A DNA stretch of 49,911 nucleotides from Candidatus Kapaibacterium sp. (GCA_938084565.1 CALKEU010000014.1:1-49911), one strand, 5' to 3'; positions 1 through 9,769 are shown, counted from the first letter of the stretch. Numbers and translations: made by a program. The notes: generated by a model not told the origin, from the sequence alone.

Positions 1-2480
1 ATCGCCGTCGCAAAACTGGCCGACGTCGTCGGCGCATTCCCTATCAGACAGTTCCTCACCTCTACATGATGACCCCCACGACCTATGTAAAATACCGCCC
101 GCCTCCCCTGACTCACCGGCGCCTCTAACTCAAAACGCAACGACTTCTGCGGCCCACCATCAAAAATGATGTACCCGGAAAAGTTGGCGTACTGCGGCTC
201 TGGAAAGTCTCGTACGATGGCATACGGATTCCCGGGCTGGAGGCTTTGCTCCATGAGAATGCCAATACCCATACCGGATTTGAGCCGGATGGTGACGCTG
301 CCCCGCTGGAGTGCCCGCTGCCCCCAGGCGCGGAAGGTCACGGTATTCTGGGCATTGACACCGAGAATCTTGGAGCGCAAATCAATGGCCGGCGCGCTGA
401 CATTGACGTCTCCTACCTCATAGAAGGCATCCGTAAACTCAAACACGACCGGCCCACCAACCCCCCGCTGGTAGAGTGCATCGATGGCCTCTTGAATGGT
501 GTTGAAGTTGCGCGGACTTCCCGCAAAGAGCGTCCCAATCGTGTACGTGCCCGACAGCGGCCCCTGAACGCTGAAGAGCGCATGCGCTGTATCATTCGCC
601 CGTAGCGGATCCTGAGGATGGTAGATGATGACCGTAGCCCGATAGTCCCCTGTCGGAAGCGTCACTGGGTTAAAGGTGTACGGGACCTGATTCGGATAGG
701 TTGAAGGAAGATCTGGCACAGACGCTGACTGGCTGGCAACAATCTGCCCATCGGAAAGCCGCGTGATGATGAGCTGGACCGGCACATTGCTCATGTCGGT
801 CAGCCCATTGTTTTGAAAGACCCCAATCGGGCGGAAGGGCCGTCCACCATAGATAGTGCTCCCGCTCGAAGGATAGGCTACCGCCACAGCCGCGAGCTCA
901 ATATCGTACTGAATCCGAAAGATCCAGTCTGGACTACCTGCCCTCGGGACACAGTCATTGTACGACTGCTGGTCTTGAGCATTCAATAGCGTTCCGCAAA
1001 GCCGGATTTTGTAGTCACCGACCTGTAGTGTGTTGAACGGTTTGAAGCGAATTGTCACCGTCTGCCCTGTCTGGAGGCCCGGAGTGGAGGACCACACAAC
1101 AGTATCTCGGTAGACGACAGCGTTGTCACTGACACGGCGTATTTCAGCAATCGCCCGGAAAGCGGTGATCTCGTTCAGTCCAACATTCTTGAAGACCCCT
1201 TCCACGGGTGTATTCACCCCTTGCGGATACTGCGTATACGAAGGCGGTCGGTACGGTATTGGTAAGGTAATTGCCTCCGCCGCAAGGTCGTTATTGTATG
1301 CGACCACGAACTCCTTCTCCCAGATCGGCTCCTGCGTATAGCCTGTCGTCAAGTTCTGGTACGATGCCTGTAGACGGTATGTCCCTCCCAATGCATTGTT
1401 GGAGCCCAACGCCAAGGCTCCATTGGCGCCGGCATATGGTCCTTTAGCGCTCGTGATAGGTAGTGTGACCAAGCCCGTGCTCCCTGCGGTGATGTCCAGG
1501 ATTGTGTCATTCGGGTTTCCTCCATCAGTTGCAATGTAGACGGGCTGCGTACTGGGCAGCGGCCCGATGATCCGGTACGTCAATCGCAGCTGGTGACCTG
1601 TTGCCTGCCGAAAGCTCAGCGATGGGCGTGGCCGCTCTGGTGCAGAGCCATCGTAATTCCACGTTGCTCGCAGGATATCTCCCTGGTTGGGGAACGAAGC
1701 CTCAATGCCCAACAGCAGTGTCATCCGCATGTTCGGGCGATAGTCATACGGCCAAGCACTGCCGTTCGTATAATCGTACTCAGTGCCGGAGTTGCAGGAG
1801 GAATACCAGTAGTACAGTCCCAGCACAGTGTAGCGGGTATTCGTCTCGGACGGGGAGGCTTCCCAAATGTAGGTACTCCGCCAGAGTCCAACCCCTACGT
1901 AGTAATCCGGCCATGCGGTTGGGCAATCTTGCTGGCAGGGGTTAATGTACTCGATGATGACCACCAGATTCCCGCCCGTGTAGACATAGCCGGGATTCAG
2001 GTCGAATCCATCCCACTGCCCTCCGGGGATGGTACGGGTAAAGCCGGGGCCTTCGTAGACGAGCTGAATGTTCTGCAGGTTGGTGGGGGCTGACCCACTG
2101 ATGAGCTGTTGGAAGGTCGTTGCCGTGTACGGGAAATTGGGATAGGGGGAAATGGCCAGATATACCCGATACTGTTGTCCTCTGTTCGTAAACTGGCAGA
2201 GCGATCCTGTCCCATACCACGGATCCCCGTGGGCCTGGAACTCCAGACGGCTGATGAGACCAGGGACCCCTCCTGCTTGCTGAATGGCCCACCCTGAATA
2301 CAGGATCGCTGCACGCTGCTTGCGTGGGTAGACATAGTAGTTGCTGTAGCAGTACTGGCTGTAGGGGACGTAGTAAATAGAGTTGGGGCTATTCGGATTC
2401 CCAACGACAACTTGTAGCTGTGCCCATGCCGCAGAGATAGGGATAAGGGCTACGATGAGGGCGAAGAGATGACGTGTCAT
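1..2480 (-). CDS. Large secreted surface protein, 3' end outside window
   Basis: An open frame starts at ATG 2480 and runs without a stop off the left edge (826 codons seen). The start follows a strong Shine-Dalgarno run (AGGAGGAGG, about 2487-2495). Residues 1-21 form a signal peptide (basic start, hydrophobic core, AxA-Q cleavage site). Residues about 22-260 are aromatic- and Gly-rich and end in an RPNMRMT-type strand common in Bacteroidetes surface proteins. Two CARDB-like beta domains follow (about 392-500 and 525-633), each opening with a D-(I/L)-(E/A)-(L/A)-A motif and closing with a GDY(K/R) strand. From about residue 640 a GTYTIG...NFNTIQEAIDAL segment begins, typical of right-handed beta-helix regions. 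The protein is probably exported and surface-exposed, perhaps by the T9SS, but the C-terminus that would carry a sorting domain is not visible. Substrate or partner is unknown. Confidence 0.85.
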   Translation of the reverse strand, partial: MTRHLFALIVALIPISAAWAQLQVVVGNPNSPNSIYYVPYSQYCYSNYYVYPRKQRAAILYSGWAIQQAGGVPGLISRLEFQAHGDPWYGTGSLCQFTNRGQQYRVYLAISPYPNFPYTATTFQQLISGSAPTNLQNIQLVYEGPGFTRTIPGGQWDGFDLNPGYVYTGGNLVVIIEYINPCQQDCPTAWPDYYVGVGLWRSTYIWEASPSETNTRYTVLGLYYWYSSCNSGTEYDYTNGSAWPYDYRPNMRMTLLLGIEASFPNQGDILRATWNYDGSAPERPRPSLSFRQATGHQLRLTYRIIGPLPSTQPVYIATDGGNPNDTILDITAGSTGLVTLPITSAKGPYAGANGALALGSNNALGGTYRLQASYQNLTTGYTQEPIWEKEFVVAYNNDLAAEAITLPIPYRPPSYTQYPQGVNTPVEGVFKNVGLNEITAFRAIAEIRRVSDNAVVYRDTVVWSSTPGLQTGQTVTIRFKPFNTLQVGDYKIRLCGTLLNAQDQQSYNDCVPRAGSPDWIFRIQYDIELAAVAVAYPSSGSTIYGGRPFRPIGVFQNNGLTDMSNVPVQLIITRLSDGQIVASQSASVPDLPSTYPNQVPYTFNPVTLPTGDYRATVIIYHPQDPLRANDTAHALFSVQGPLSGTYTIGTLFAGSPRNFNTIQEAIDALYQRGVGGPVVFEFTDAFYEVGDVNVSAPAIDLRSKILGVNAQNTVTFRAWGQRALQRGSVTIRLKSGMGIGILMEQSLQPGNPYAIVRDFPEPQYANFSGYIIFDGGPQKSLRFELEAPVSQGRRAVFYIGRGGHHVEVRNCLIGNAPTTSASFATA

Positions 2481-2602
2481 TGCTCCTCCTCCTGCTGTAT
2501 GTTTACCATGCTCATAGTGTCCGTACACTCAGGCGCCATATCCAGTATACTGCTGCAATAGCGCGGCAGCTGGAGGTTAATATACACGATTTTCGTCAAA
2601 CA

Positions 2603-2619
2603 CCGAGCACAACGCTCGG
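2603..2619. repeat. Perfect inverted repeat in valS upstream region
   Basis: CCGAGC (2603-2608) and GCTCGG (2614-2619) are exact inverted arms around a 5-nt spacer. It lies between the divergent secreted-protein gene and valS, about 40 bp before the tandem promoter-like repeat. It could be an operator or a weak hairpin. There is no T-run, so it is not a terminator. Confidence 0.4.
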
Positions 2620-2650
2620 CTCTGTACCCGTCGGTCAGCTCACCGAGGGG

Positions 2651-2696
2651 GCATTTCCTATTTTTGCGGGCATTTCCTATTTTTGCGGGCATTTCC
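2651..2696 (+). repeat. Tandem 19-bp repeat (2 full copies plus 8 nt) upstream of valS
   Basis: The unit GCATTTCCTATTTTTGCGG occurs exactly at 2651-2669 and 2670-2688 and restarts at 2689-2696 (GCATTTCC). Each full copy contains TATTTTTG, a perfect match to the Bacteroidetes -7 consensus TAnnTTTG. Confidence 0.9.
2659..2685 (+). promoter_or_regulatory. Duplicated TAnnTTTG -7 boxes, candidate valS promoters
   Basis: TATTTTTG at 2659-2666 and again at 2678-2685 match TAnnTTTG. They would give starts near 2674 and 2693 and leaders of about 50-70 nt before the preferred valS ATG at 2746. No convincing -33 TTTG is seen at the expected distance from either box. Confidence 0.5.
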
Positions 2697-2745
2697 AGAG
2701 CTACATTGTGTCAGGTATGTCGTAGGGGTGCTAGCCGTTGCAAAT

Positions 2746-5469
2746 ATGCAGGCAGAGCATTTCCCATCAGCGTATACCACGTCAGTAGTAGAGAAGCGGT
2801 GGTACGGTGAATGGATCCAGCATGAGCTCTTCCGGGCCAACCCAGGCTCAGGACGCCCGCCGTACAGTATCCTCATGCCACCCCCGAACGTCACGGGAAT
2901 GCTGCATTTCGGACACGTTCTCAATCTCACGATCCAGGACATCTACATCCGGTGGCATCGGATGTTGGGCTACGAAGTCTGCTGGTTTCCGGGCATCGAT
3001 CATGCTGGCATTGCAACTCAGGTAAAGGTCGAGCAGGAGCTTGCCGCTGAGGGCTTGACACGCTACCAGCTTGGGCGGGAGCGCTTCCTGGAGCGCGTCT
3101 GGCAGTGGAAGGAGCGCTATGGCGGGCTCATCCTTGAGCAGATGCGCGCGATAGGTCTCTCCTGTGACTGGAGCCGGTTACTCTTCACGCTGGATGCGGG
3201 GGCCTCGACAGCGGTGCGGGAAGTTTTCATCCGTCTCTACGACGAGGGCCTGATCTACCGTGGCAAGCGTATCATCAACTGGTCTCCACGCCTGCAATCA
3301 GCCCTGTCGGACGAGGAGGTGATCTACCGTCCGGTGACGGAGGAGCTCTTCGTGCTACGTTACGAGCTGGCCGACGGCAGTGGCTTTGTCCCCGTGGCCA
3401 CGGTGCGCCCGGAGACCATCTTTGCCGATGTAGCCGTCGCTGTGCACCCGGAAGATGAGCGATATCGGGCGGTGAGGGGCAAGTACGTGCGGGTGCCGCT
3501 GACAGAGCGCCTGGTCCCTGTCATTGCCGATGAGGCTGTGGATCCAACCTTCGGGACTGGGGCGCTCAAAGTCACTCCTGCACACGATCCGCTAGACTTC
3601 GAGATCGGGCAGCGCCATGGACTGCCCTTGCTGGTGTGCCTGACACCGGAAGGGTACCTGACCGAGCTAGCCGGGCCTTTTGCTGGGCTGGAGCGGTTCG
3701 AGGCTCGGCAGCGCGTCGTTGAACAGCTCCAGGCTCAGGGCTTGCTCGAGCGCCGGGAACCATATACGCACAACGTTGGCTTCTCCGAACGCAGCGGAGA
3801 GCCCGTCGAGCCGTATATCAGCGACCAGTGGTTCGTCCGAATGCAGCCCCTGGCGGAACCAGCACTCCAGGCAGTCCTGGATGGGCGCATTCGCTTCCAC
3901 CCGGAATACTGGGTGAAGACCTACGAACACTGGATGCGGAACGTCCGCGACTGGTGTATCTCCCGGCAGCTCTGGTGGGGGCATCGCATTCCTGTCTACT
4001 ACGCTCCCGATGGGCGCTCGACAGCTGCCCGCTCGGCCGAGGAAGCGCGCCAGCGCCTCGGGCTCGACCCGGACACCCCCGTGGTACAAGACCCCGATGT
4101 CCTCGATACATGGTTTTCCTCCTGGCTGTGGCCTTTGACAACCATGGGGTGGCTCGCCGATGGAAAGAGCGAAGAGACGCCCGAACTCCGCCTGTTTCTG
4201 CCTACCAATCTGCTTGTCACCGCCCCGGAGATTCTCTTCTTCTGGGTTGCCCGCATGATTATGGCGACGCTGAAGTTTCGCGGCACAATCCCCTTCCGGG
4301 ACGTCTACTTTACGAGTGTCATCCGGGACAGTCGCGGGCGGAAGCTGTCCAAATCACTGGGGAACTCTCCCGACCCGCTCCCCCTCATCGCTAAGTACGG
4401 AGCCGATGCTGTGCGCTTCACGATGATTTATCTCTCCCCGCTCGGACAGGATGTGCGCATGCACGTCGACGAGCGCGCACAGGATATCCCCTCGATGGAA
4501 ATCGGGCGCAATTTCGCCAATAAGCTCTGGAATGCCGGCCGTCTCCTGTGGCTGAAGGTGCGCCAGTACGGTACGGCGGCCGAACCGCTCCCTGAGGAGT
4601 CTCTGACCCTGCCCGAACGCTGGATTCGGTCCCGATTTGCTGCCACCGTACAGGAGGCGGAAGCAGAGTTACGGCGCTACCATCTCAATGACTACGCTCG
4701 CCTCCTCTACGACTTCGTCTGGGGCGATTTTTGCGATTGGTACCTGGAAACGCTCAAAGTCCTCCTGCAGCGCTCGAGTGCGCAGGAGGCTGCTGCTCGA
4801 TGCCGCTTTGCGCTGGAACTCTACGACGGCATCCTCCGCTTGCTCCATCCGGTGATGCCCTTCGTCACAGAAGAGCTCTGGCATCTGCTCTGGGAGCGTC
4901 CTCAGGGGCAGTTCCTCTGCACTGCTGCAGCGGCATCAGCACCGCAGACATGGCGCTCGGCCGCCGACGAGGAGGCCTTTGCCATGCTGCAAGCCCTCAT
5001 CGGGGAGGCGCGCCGGCTGCGAGCCGTTCTCAACTTACCCGTGCAAGCCCGTCCACAAGTATTCATCCGGCCAGCCACAGTCGAGATACAACACTTGGTC
5101 GAGGCGCATCGGTGGCTGCTGGAGGCACTGATTCCCTGCCGAGTGGATGTGCTACCGGAGCAGCTGCCCCCACCCCCGCGTGCGCTGACTGGGGTGGTGC
5201 GCGGCACAGAGGTTGCGCTCGTCGTGGAAGCAGCATACGACCTGGTAGGTGAGCTGGAGCGCCTGCGCCGTGAAATCGAGCGTATCCAACGCCTCCTGGA
5301 GGCAACTCAAGCGAAACTCCGCACGGAAACCTTCCTCCAGCGCGCACCGCAGGAGGTCATCGACCGGGAGCGAGAGAAGGAGCAGAGCTTCCAGCAATCA
5401 CTGGCAAAGCTCCACGAACGTCTTGCGGCTCTTGAAGCCCTAACGTCTGCCGAGGGGACTAATGCGTGA
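2746..5469 (+). CDS. valS: Valyl-tRNA synthetase
   Basis: This cytoplasmic class Ia synthetase charges tRNA-Val with valine. The 907-residue product has the normal ValRS length and layout. The HIGH signature is HFGH (54-57), within a PPPNVTG segment. An editing domain follows, and the second signature is KLSKS (about 533-537). A tRNA-binding coiled-coil arm rich in Leu, Glu and Arg fills about the last 70 residues. The open frame extends upstream to a TTG at 2683, but that codon lies inside the tandem repeat and its residues do not resemble ValRS, so ATG 2746 is preferred. No strong ribosome site precedes it. The 3' end overlaps the thiolase start by 8 bp, implying co-transcription. Confidence 0.97.
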   Translation: MQAEHFPSAYTTSVVEKRWYGEWIQHELFRANPGSGRPPYSILMPPPNVTGMLHFGHVLNLTIQDIYIRWHRMLGYEVCWFPGIDHAGIATQVKVEQELAAEGLTRYQLGRERFLERVWQWKERYGGLILEQMRAIGLSCDWSRLLFTLDAGASTAVREVFIRLYDEGLIYRGKRIINWSPRLQSALSDEEVIYRPVTEELFVLRYELADGSGFVPVATVRPETIFADVAVAVHPEDERYRAVRGKYVRVPLTERLVPVIADEAVDPTFGTGALKVTPAHDPLDFEIGQRHGLPLLVCLTPEGYLTELAGPFAGLERFEARQRVVEQLQAQGLLERREPYTHNVGFSERSGEPVEPYISDQWFVRMQPLAEPALQAVLDGRIRFHPEYWVKTYEHWMRNVRDWCISRQLWWGHRIPVYYAPDGRSTAARSAEEARQRLGLDPDTPVVQDPDVLDTWFSSWLWPLTTMGWLADGKSEETPELRLFLPTNLLVTAPEILFFWVARMIMATLKFRGTIPFRDVYFTSVIRDSRGRKLSKSLGNSPDPLPLIAKYGADAVRFTMIYLSPLGQDVRMHVDERAQDIPSMEIGRNFANKLWNAGRLLWLKVRQYGTAAEPLPEESLTLPERWIRSRFAATVQEAEAELRRYHLNDYARLLYDFVWGDFCDWYLETLKVLLQRSSAQEAAARCRFALELYDGILRLLHPVMPFVTEELWHLLWERPQGQFLCTAAAASAPQTWRSAADEEAFAMLQALIGEARRLRAVLNLPVQARPQVFIRPATVEIQHLVEAHRWLLEALIPCRVDVLPEQLPPPPRALTGVVRGTEVALVVEAAYDLVGELERLRREIERIQRLLEATQAKLRTETFLQRAPQEVIDREREKEQSFQQSLAKLHERLAALEALTSAEGTNA

Positions 5470-6664
5470 AGTCTTCATCGTCGAACCTCTCCGCACTCCA
5501 ATTGGCAAATACGGGGGAGCGCTCAGCACAGTACGCCCCGATGATATGGCTGCGCTTGTCGTGGCCGAGGTGGTGCGCCGGACCGGCATTCCGCCGGAGG
5601 CTGTCGACGAGGTCATCCTCGGCTGTGCCAATCAGGCTGGCGAGGACAATCGAAATATTGCCCGGATGGCACTGCTGCTGGCCGGGCTACCCTATTCGGT
5701 ACCCGGGGTGACGGTCAACCGGCTCTGTGCCTCTGGGCTGGAGGCGATCATTCAGGGGGCCCGAGCAATTCGACAAGGAGAAGCCGAGCTGGTCGTGGCT
5801 GGCGGGGTCGAATCGATGTCACGGGCTCCGTACGTTCTGCCCAAGCATGTGTCGGGCAAAGCGCCTTTTGGCAATCTGATTGCCTACGACACTGCGCTGG
5901 GCTGGCGCTTTCCCAACCCACGCCTGGAACGGCTCTTCCCGCTGGAGTCTATGGGAGAGACGGCTGAGAATCTCGCCGAGCGCTACCGCATTAGCCGCCA
6001 GGAACAGGATGCATATGCTCTCCGCTCACACCAGCGGGCCGTCGCAGCCCAGGACAGCTGCATCTTGGCTGAGGAAATTGTGGGTGTCCCCGTCGAGGTA
6101 CCGGGCAAAGGGACTAGAGTGGTCGACTGTGACGAAGGCCCACGGCGGGATACCTCCCTGGAGAAGCTGGCAGCTCTTCCGCCTGCCTTTCGCCCCGGTG
6201 GGACGGTCACGGCGGGGAATTCTTCCTCGCTCAACGACGGAGCTGCAGCAATGCTGCTGGCCAGCGAGGAGGCCGTACAGCGCTACGGATTGCGTCCTCT
6301 GGCACGCTATGTCAGCTCGGCAGCTGCTGGCGTGGATCCCCGCTATATGGGCATTGGACCAGTTCCGGCCACCCAGAAGGCCTTGCACCGAGCTGGTCTA
6401 CGGCTGGAGCAGATAGATCTTGTGGAGCTCAACGAGGCATTTGCTGCCCAAGTGCTCGCCTGCCTGCGTGAGCTACCCATCGACCCGGAGCGGCTCAATG
6501 TCCACGGCGGGGCTATTGCGCTCGGGCATCCTCTAGGGATGAGCGGAGCGCGTTTGGTCGGTACCCTGGCACGCTCCCTGCACCGATATGGGGCCCGCTA
6601 TGGGCTGGCCACGCTCTGTGTCGGGGTTGGACAAGGATTGGCGCTCATCCTCGAGCGGGTTTGA
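5462..6664 (+). CDS. Acetyl-CoA C-acyltransferase (thiolase; 3-oxoadipyl-CoA thiolase-like)
   Basis: This 400-residue thiolase should make or cleave a 3-oxoacyl-CoA with CoA. The nucleophile is Cys89 in NRLCASG. NEAFA, GHPLG (His356) and the C-terminal CVGVGQG (second catalytic Cys) are all present. The [12 protein letters not shown] segment near residue 60 is most typical of PcaF/PaaJ 3-oxoadipyl-CoA thiolases, but acetoacetyl-CoA thiolase remains possible, and no aromatic catabolism genes are nearby. The start overlaps the end of valS by 8 bp. Its last 132 bp overlap the 3' end of rnz on the other strand. Confidence 0.93.
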   Translation: MREVFIVEPLRTPIGKYGGALSTVRPDDMAALVVAEVVRRTGIPPEAVDEVILGCANQAGEDNRNIARMALLLAGLPYSVPGVTVNRLCASGLEAIIQGARAIRQGEAELVVAGGVESMSRAPYVLPKHVSGKAPFGNLIAYDTALGWRFPNPRLERLFPLESMGETAENLAERYRISRQEQDAYALRSHQRAVAAQDSCILAEEIVGVPVEVPGKGTRVVDCDEGPRRDTSLEKLAALPPAFRPGGTVTAGNSSSLNDGAAAMLLASEEAVQRYGLRPLARYVSSAAAGVDPRYMGIGPVPATQKALHRAGLRLEQIDLVELNEAFAAQVLACLRELPIDPERLNVHGGAIALGHPLGMSGARLVGTLARSLHRYGARYGLATLCVGVGQGLALILERV

Positions 6665-7576
6665 GTCCGTCAGAGTTTCCCACTGCAGTTCGCGGCCCAG
6701 CTCGGTTGCTGGGAAACACTGCCGCGCCTCGGCCAGAAGAGGCTCTGCCGTAGGGTAGCGCGTGCTGATGTGGGTGAGGAGGAGACGCCGAACACGAGCA
6801 AGTCTGGCAACGGTAGCAGCTTCCACAGCGGTGGCGTGGTAACTCTGGCGCGCCAGCTCAGCGTGTGCACTGGCAAAAGTGGCCTCGTGGATGAGGAGAT
6901 CGGCTCTATCGGCTAATTCGACAGCCTCCCAGCACGGCCGCGTATCGCCGCAGTAGACCAGCGTTGGCTGGGGCCGGGGGACGGACACTTGGTCCAACAA
7001 GAGGCGCTCGCCTGAAGGCAGCTGTACCCACCCCCGTTGCTTCAGTTCGCCGATGAGTTTGCCCGGACTGAGTCCGAGAGCAGCTAACCGCTCCGGATCA
7101 ATGGCAGGCAGCCGGCGCCGCTGGAGCCGGAAGCCAAAGCACGGGACGGAGTGCTGCAGGGGAGCGCAGCTCAGCTGCCAATGCTCCGCCCCCAGAAGTT
7201 CACCCCGGTAGCCGGGCTCGAGCTCCCGAATGTGGAGCTCAAAGGGCACTTGCACATCGACGAGCCGGAGTGTATGGGAGATGAGGTCTGCCAGCCCACG
7301 GGGCCCGATGAGACACAGCGGCGCTTGACGGCGGTCCGAGACCATGCTCGCCAGCAGCGGCGCCAGACCGAAGACATGGTCTCCATGCAAGTGCGTCAGC
7401 GCAATGAGGGCAATACGGCTGCGGGAGATGCCGGCGCGGATGAGCTGCCGCTGCGTGCCTTCCCCACAGTCGAAGAGAAAGACCGTGCCTTCGATCTGGA
7501 CCACCAGCGCTGCGGGAGAGCGCCGCAATGTAGGGGCCCCGCCTGCCGCCGTTCCGAGCAGACAGAAGCGGATCAT
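6533..7576 (-). CDS. rnz: Ribonuclease Z with C-terminal extension
   Basis: This tRNA 3'-end-processing nuclease of the metallo-beta-lactamase fold removes 3' trailers so that CCA can be added. The zinc motif THLHGDH lies at 61-67, and LLTHISTRY (substrate-side His) is near the C-terminus. Family members are usually 300-310 residues. This one is 347, and the extra polar tail of about 40 residues is encoded opposite the thiolase's last 132 bp. The ATG overlaps the rny stop (ATGA, 7573-7576), so the two are translationally coupled. The window's tRNA-Thr lacks an encoded CCA, which is the kind of substrate RNase Z processes. Confidence 0.95.
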   Translation of the reverse strand: MIRFCLLGTAAGGAPTLRRSPAALVVQIEGTVFLFDCGEGTQRQLIRAGISRSRIALIALTHLHGDHVFGLAPLLASMVSDRRQAPLCLIGPRGLADLISHTLRLVDVQVPFELHIRELEPGYRGELLGAEHWQLSCAPLQHSVPCFGFRLQRRRLPAIDPERLAALGLSPGKLIGELKQRGWVQLPSGERLLLDQVSVPRPQPTLVYCGDTRPCWEAVELADRADLLIHEATFASAHAELARQSYHATAVEAATVARLARVRRLLLTHISTRYPTAEPLLAEARQCFPATELGRELQWETLTDSNPLEDERQSLSNPDTERGQPIAGPISVQGACQGTDQTRSAHP

Positions 7577-9132
7577 CGGGCAACGGCTGTTTTGCGTACT
7601 TCGCGGATGACCGTGATTTTGATCTGCCCGGGATACTGCAGCTCGGCTTCAACCCGAGCTGCAAGCTGTCGTGCAAGTTCATCGGCCATCTGGTCATCGA
7701 TGCGCTCCGGTTCGACGATGACGCGGATCTCCCGCCCGGCCTGGATAGCATAGGTTTTGGCCACCCCATCGAAGCTCTTAGCCAGTGCCTCGAGCTGCTC
7801 TAGGCGGCGGATATAGGCCTCCAGGGTCTCACGGCGGGCACCCGGGCGAGCTCCACTCATGGCATCGGCAGCCTGAACCAGCACCGCAATCGGGCTCTCC
7901 ATGGGAATATCCTCATGGTGTGAGCCGACAGCGTTGCACACCACGGGGTGCTCGTTATAGCGCTTTGTCAGCTCGTAGCCTACCAACGCATGTGGAGCTT
8001 CGGCATTTTCGACGCACTTTCCGATATCGTGTAGCAGTCCGGCCCGTTTAGCCAGCTGCACATCCAGGCGGAGTTCGGCTGCCATAAGACCGGCCAGGCG
8101 TGCCACCTCCAGGGAATGGGCCAAGAGATTCTGCCCATAGCTAGAGCGGAAGCGCATCTTGCCGATGTAGTAGAGCAGCTTCGGATGGAGGTTGTGGAGC
8201 CCCAACTCTGCCGCTGCCTCCTGGCCAATACGGGGAAGGCTCTCTTCGAGCTCCTGCCGAGTCTTTTCGACCACTTCCTCGATGCGGGTCGGATGGATGC
8301 GCCCATCGGCAATCAGGCGCTCCAGCGCACGGCGGGCTACCTCACGGCGGAAGGGATCGAAGCAGGAGAGCACAACTGCCTCAGGTGTGTCATCGATGAT
8401 GAGATCCACGCCCGTGGCGGCCTCGAAGGCGCGAATATTGCGCCCTTCTCGCCCAATGATGCGGCCCTTCATCTCCTCGTTTGGCAGCTGCACAACCGTA
8501 ACGGTTGTCTCCACGGTGGTATCGGCTGCAATGCGCTGGAGGGTTTGGACGAGGATAGCGCGCGCTTCGCGCTCGGCCGTCAGGCGGGCTTCCTCGCGAA
8601 TGTGGCGGATGTACTGTGCTGCTTCATTGCGGGCCTCTGCAAGCAGCTGCTCCATCAGGAGCTGTTTCGCCTGATCACGGCTGATGCCGGAAAGCTGTTC
8701 GAGACGGCTGATCTGCTCTTGGACGAGCCGGTCAGCCTCGTGGAGGCGCTGCTGTAGCTGTTGCTGCTGCTGTGCTAATTCCTGCTCCAGGGTCTGGAAA
8801 TGGCGCTCTTTGCGCTGGATGAGTTCGAGCTTCTCCTGGATGGCCTCCTCTCGCGCTTTGAGCTGCCGTTCGAGCGTCTGAAGTCGATTTCGCTTCGCTG
8901 TAACTTCTGCCTCCAGTGCCTGGCGCTGCCGCTGCCACTCCTCTTTGAGCTCTAGGAGCTTTTCGCGCTTGAGCGTCTTAGCTTCGCGCTGGGCCTCCTC
9001 CAGAATATGCTGGGCCTGGCGTTCTGCCTCACGGACTCGAGTCGCGGCCAGCCGAGAGGCAACCGCATAGGCGAGACCAGAGCCAGCCAGGAGTCCGAGC
9101 AGGCTGGCCCCGAGAATCCACCACTCTGCCAT
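7573..9132 (-). CDS. rny: Ribonuclease Y
   Basis: This membrane-anchored endoribonuclease initiates mRNA decay. The 519-residue product has the standard order: an N-terminal membrane helix (about 4-28), a long charged coiled coil (about 30-190), a KH domain with GRIIGREGRNI (about 205-215), and an HD domain with LLHDIGK. The frame stays open to 9324, but that extension runs through a terminator and structured RNA and lacks RNase Y character. ATG 9132 gives the family's usual MAEWW-type start directly before the membrane helix. The gene follows zapA, separated by 281 bp of structured non-coding sequence, and is coupled to rnz downstream. Confidence 0.96.
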   Translation of the reverse strand: MAEWWILGASLLGLLAGSGLAYAVASRLAATRVREAERQAQHILEEAQREAKTLKREKLLELKEEWQRQRQALEAEVTAKRNRLQTLERQLKAREEAIQEKLELIQRKERHFQTLEQELAQQQQQLQQRLHEADRLVQEQISRLEQLSGISRDQAKQLLMEQLLAEARNEAAQYIRHIREEARLTAEREARAILVQTLQRIAADTTVETTVTVVQLPNEEMKGRIIGREGRNIRAFEAATGVDLIIDDTPEAVVLSCFDPFRREVARRALERLIADGRIHPTRIEEVVEKTRQELEESLPRIGQEAAAELGLHNLHPKLLYYIGKMRFRSSYGQNLLAHSLEVARLAGLMAAELRLDVQLAKRAGLLHDIGKCVENAEAPHALVGYELTKRYNEHPVVCNAVGSHHEDIPMESPIAVLVQAADAMSGARPGARRETLEAYIRRLEQLEALAKSFDGVAKTYAIQAGREIRVIVEPERIDDQMADELARQLAARVEAELQYPGQIKITVIREVRKTAVAR

Positions 9133-9164
9133 GGCTATAGATTGGCTCAGTGCAACATGTGCTC

Positions 9165-9345
9165 GAAACAAAAACGCCGCACCCGACCTCGGTGAGGGTT
9201 CGACCGGGAGCGGAACCGGCCCGTCCGTGGCACAGTGGGTGATTGCCTGCCTACTTCTGGCTTCCTCTGAGCCTGCAAGGGGCTTCCACCCGGCGGGTGG
9301 ACGAGGCCTGCCATCCATAGGCAACGGCTCTCTCCCTTAAGCGCT
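9165..9345 (-). ncRNA. Candidate structured RNA between zapA and rny (6S-like RNA or rny leader)
   Basis: The 281 bp between zapA and rny hold several pairings on the minus strand. GUUGCC (about 9320-9325) pairs with GGCAAU (about 9243-9248). Inside are the hairpin UCCACCC-GCC-GGGUGGA (about 9286-9302), the hairpin AGCC/GGCU, and UGGC/GCCA. The element ends in a good Rho-independent terminator (9166-9213). An RNA of about 180 nt fits 6S RNA, which is next to zapA in many bacteria, but the branched fold is not clearly a 6S rod, so identity is uncertain. The alternative is a cis-acting leader controlling rny. The 5' end is a guess. Confidence 0.45.
9166..9213 (-). terminator. Rho-independent terminator ahead of rny
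   Basis: On the minus strand CCGCTCCCG (9213-9205) pairs with CGGGTGCGG (9185-9177). This is nine positions with a single T-T mismatch. An inner CCTC/GAGG hairpin lies in the loop. The stem is followed by GTTTTTGTTT (9175-9166). The T-run ends 33 nt before the rny ATG, so the terminator separates rny from zapA and either ends a discrete RNA or attenuates rny. Confidence 0.7.
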
Positions 9346-9413
9346 TGTAGTTTGCCGTTCGCTCACCGGACACAGCCAAATCCCGAGCGGATGCGGCGCG
9401 TACAGAAGCTCTG

Positions 9414-9731
9414 TCAAAGAGCGATATCCGGACGTTGCCCGGAAACTCCGGGGGCAGCAAGGCAGGCTTCAATGTAGGAGAGCATACGCTCTATGCTGTC
9501 GCGCACATAGCGCGTATCGACATCGCTCTGGGTACGCAGCTCGTGGTATTGGTCCGCAAGATTCAGAGCGACCAGAATTGCCATCGTCGTTGTGGAGTGC
9601 TCAGAGACATGTGCCTGCAGTTGCTGCCACTGCCCATCGACTTCACGGGCAGAGCGCAGAATTTTCTCCTCATCCTCCCCGCGGAGGATATAGTCCCGTC
9701 CGGCTATCGTGACGCGCACCGAACGTGTCAT
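9414..9731 (-). CDS. zapA: Cell division protein ZapA
   Basis: ZapA is a small cytoplasmic protein that bundles FtsZ filaments at the division ring. The 105-residue product begins with a beta-rich segment (VRVTIAGRDYILRG) and continues with a long helix containing the family's MAILVALNLADQY core. ATG 9731 is chosen because it starts directly at the domain; the frame stays open to 9764. A TAATTTTG box lies just upstream (9762-9769). It sits between a long coiled-coil gene and rny, a synteny seen in other bacteria as zapA-rny. Confidence 0.88.
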   Translation of the reverse strand: MTRSVRVTIAGRDYILRGEDEEKILRSAREVDGQWQQLQAHVSEHSTTTMAILVALNLADQYHELRTQSDVDTRYVRDSIERMLSYIEACLAAPGVSGQRPDIAL

Positions 9732-9761
9732 TGTCCGCTCCCGGCTTGGACTGTTTCTGGG

Positions 9762-9769
9762 CAAAATTA
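9762..9769 (-). promoter_or_regulatory. TAnnTTTG -7 box upstream of zapA
   Basis: TAATTTTG on the minus strand starts exactly at the TAA stop of the preceding coiled-coil gene. With the 7-nt spacing seen at the tRNA gene, transcription would start near 9754 and give zapA a leader of about 23 nt. It could let zapA and the downstream RNA be expressed apart from pheT. Confidence 0.45.

Noticed and set aside
3828-4394. Open frames of 100-200 codons antisense or out of frame within valS, pheT, coxA and others
   Set aside because: High GC creates long shadow frames. They show no domain motifs and lie fully inside well-supported genes.
9186-9204. GGGTTCGACC segment on the plus strand resembling a tRNA T-arm
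   Set aside because: No matching acceptor, D or anticodon stems. It is the loop of the terminator.
9243-9275. GAAGCCAGAAG-like stretch recalling a cobalamin riboswitch
   Set aside because: The other conserved blocks are missing or in the wrong order, and no cobalamin gene follows.
9133-9324. N-terminal extension of RNase Y by 64 residues
   Set aside because: The frame is open, but the extension crosses a terminator and structured RNA and lacks family similarity. ATG 9132 fits the known start.
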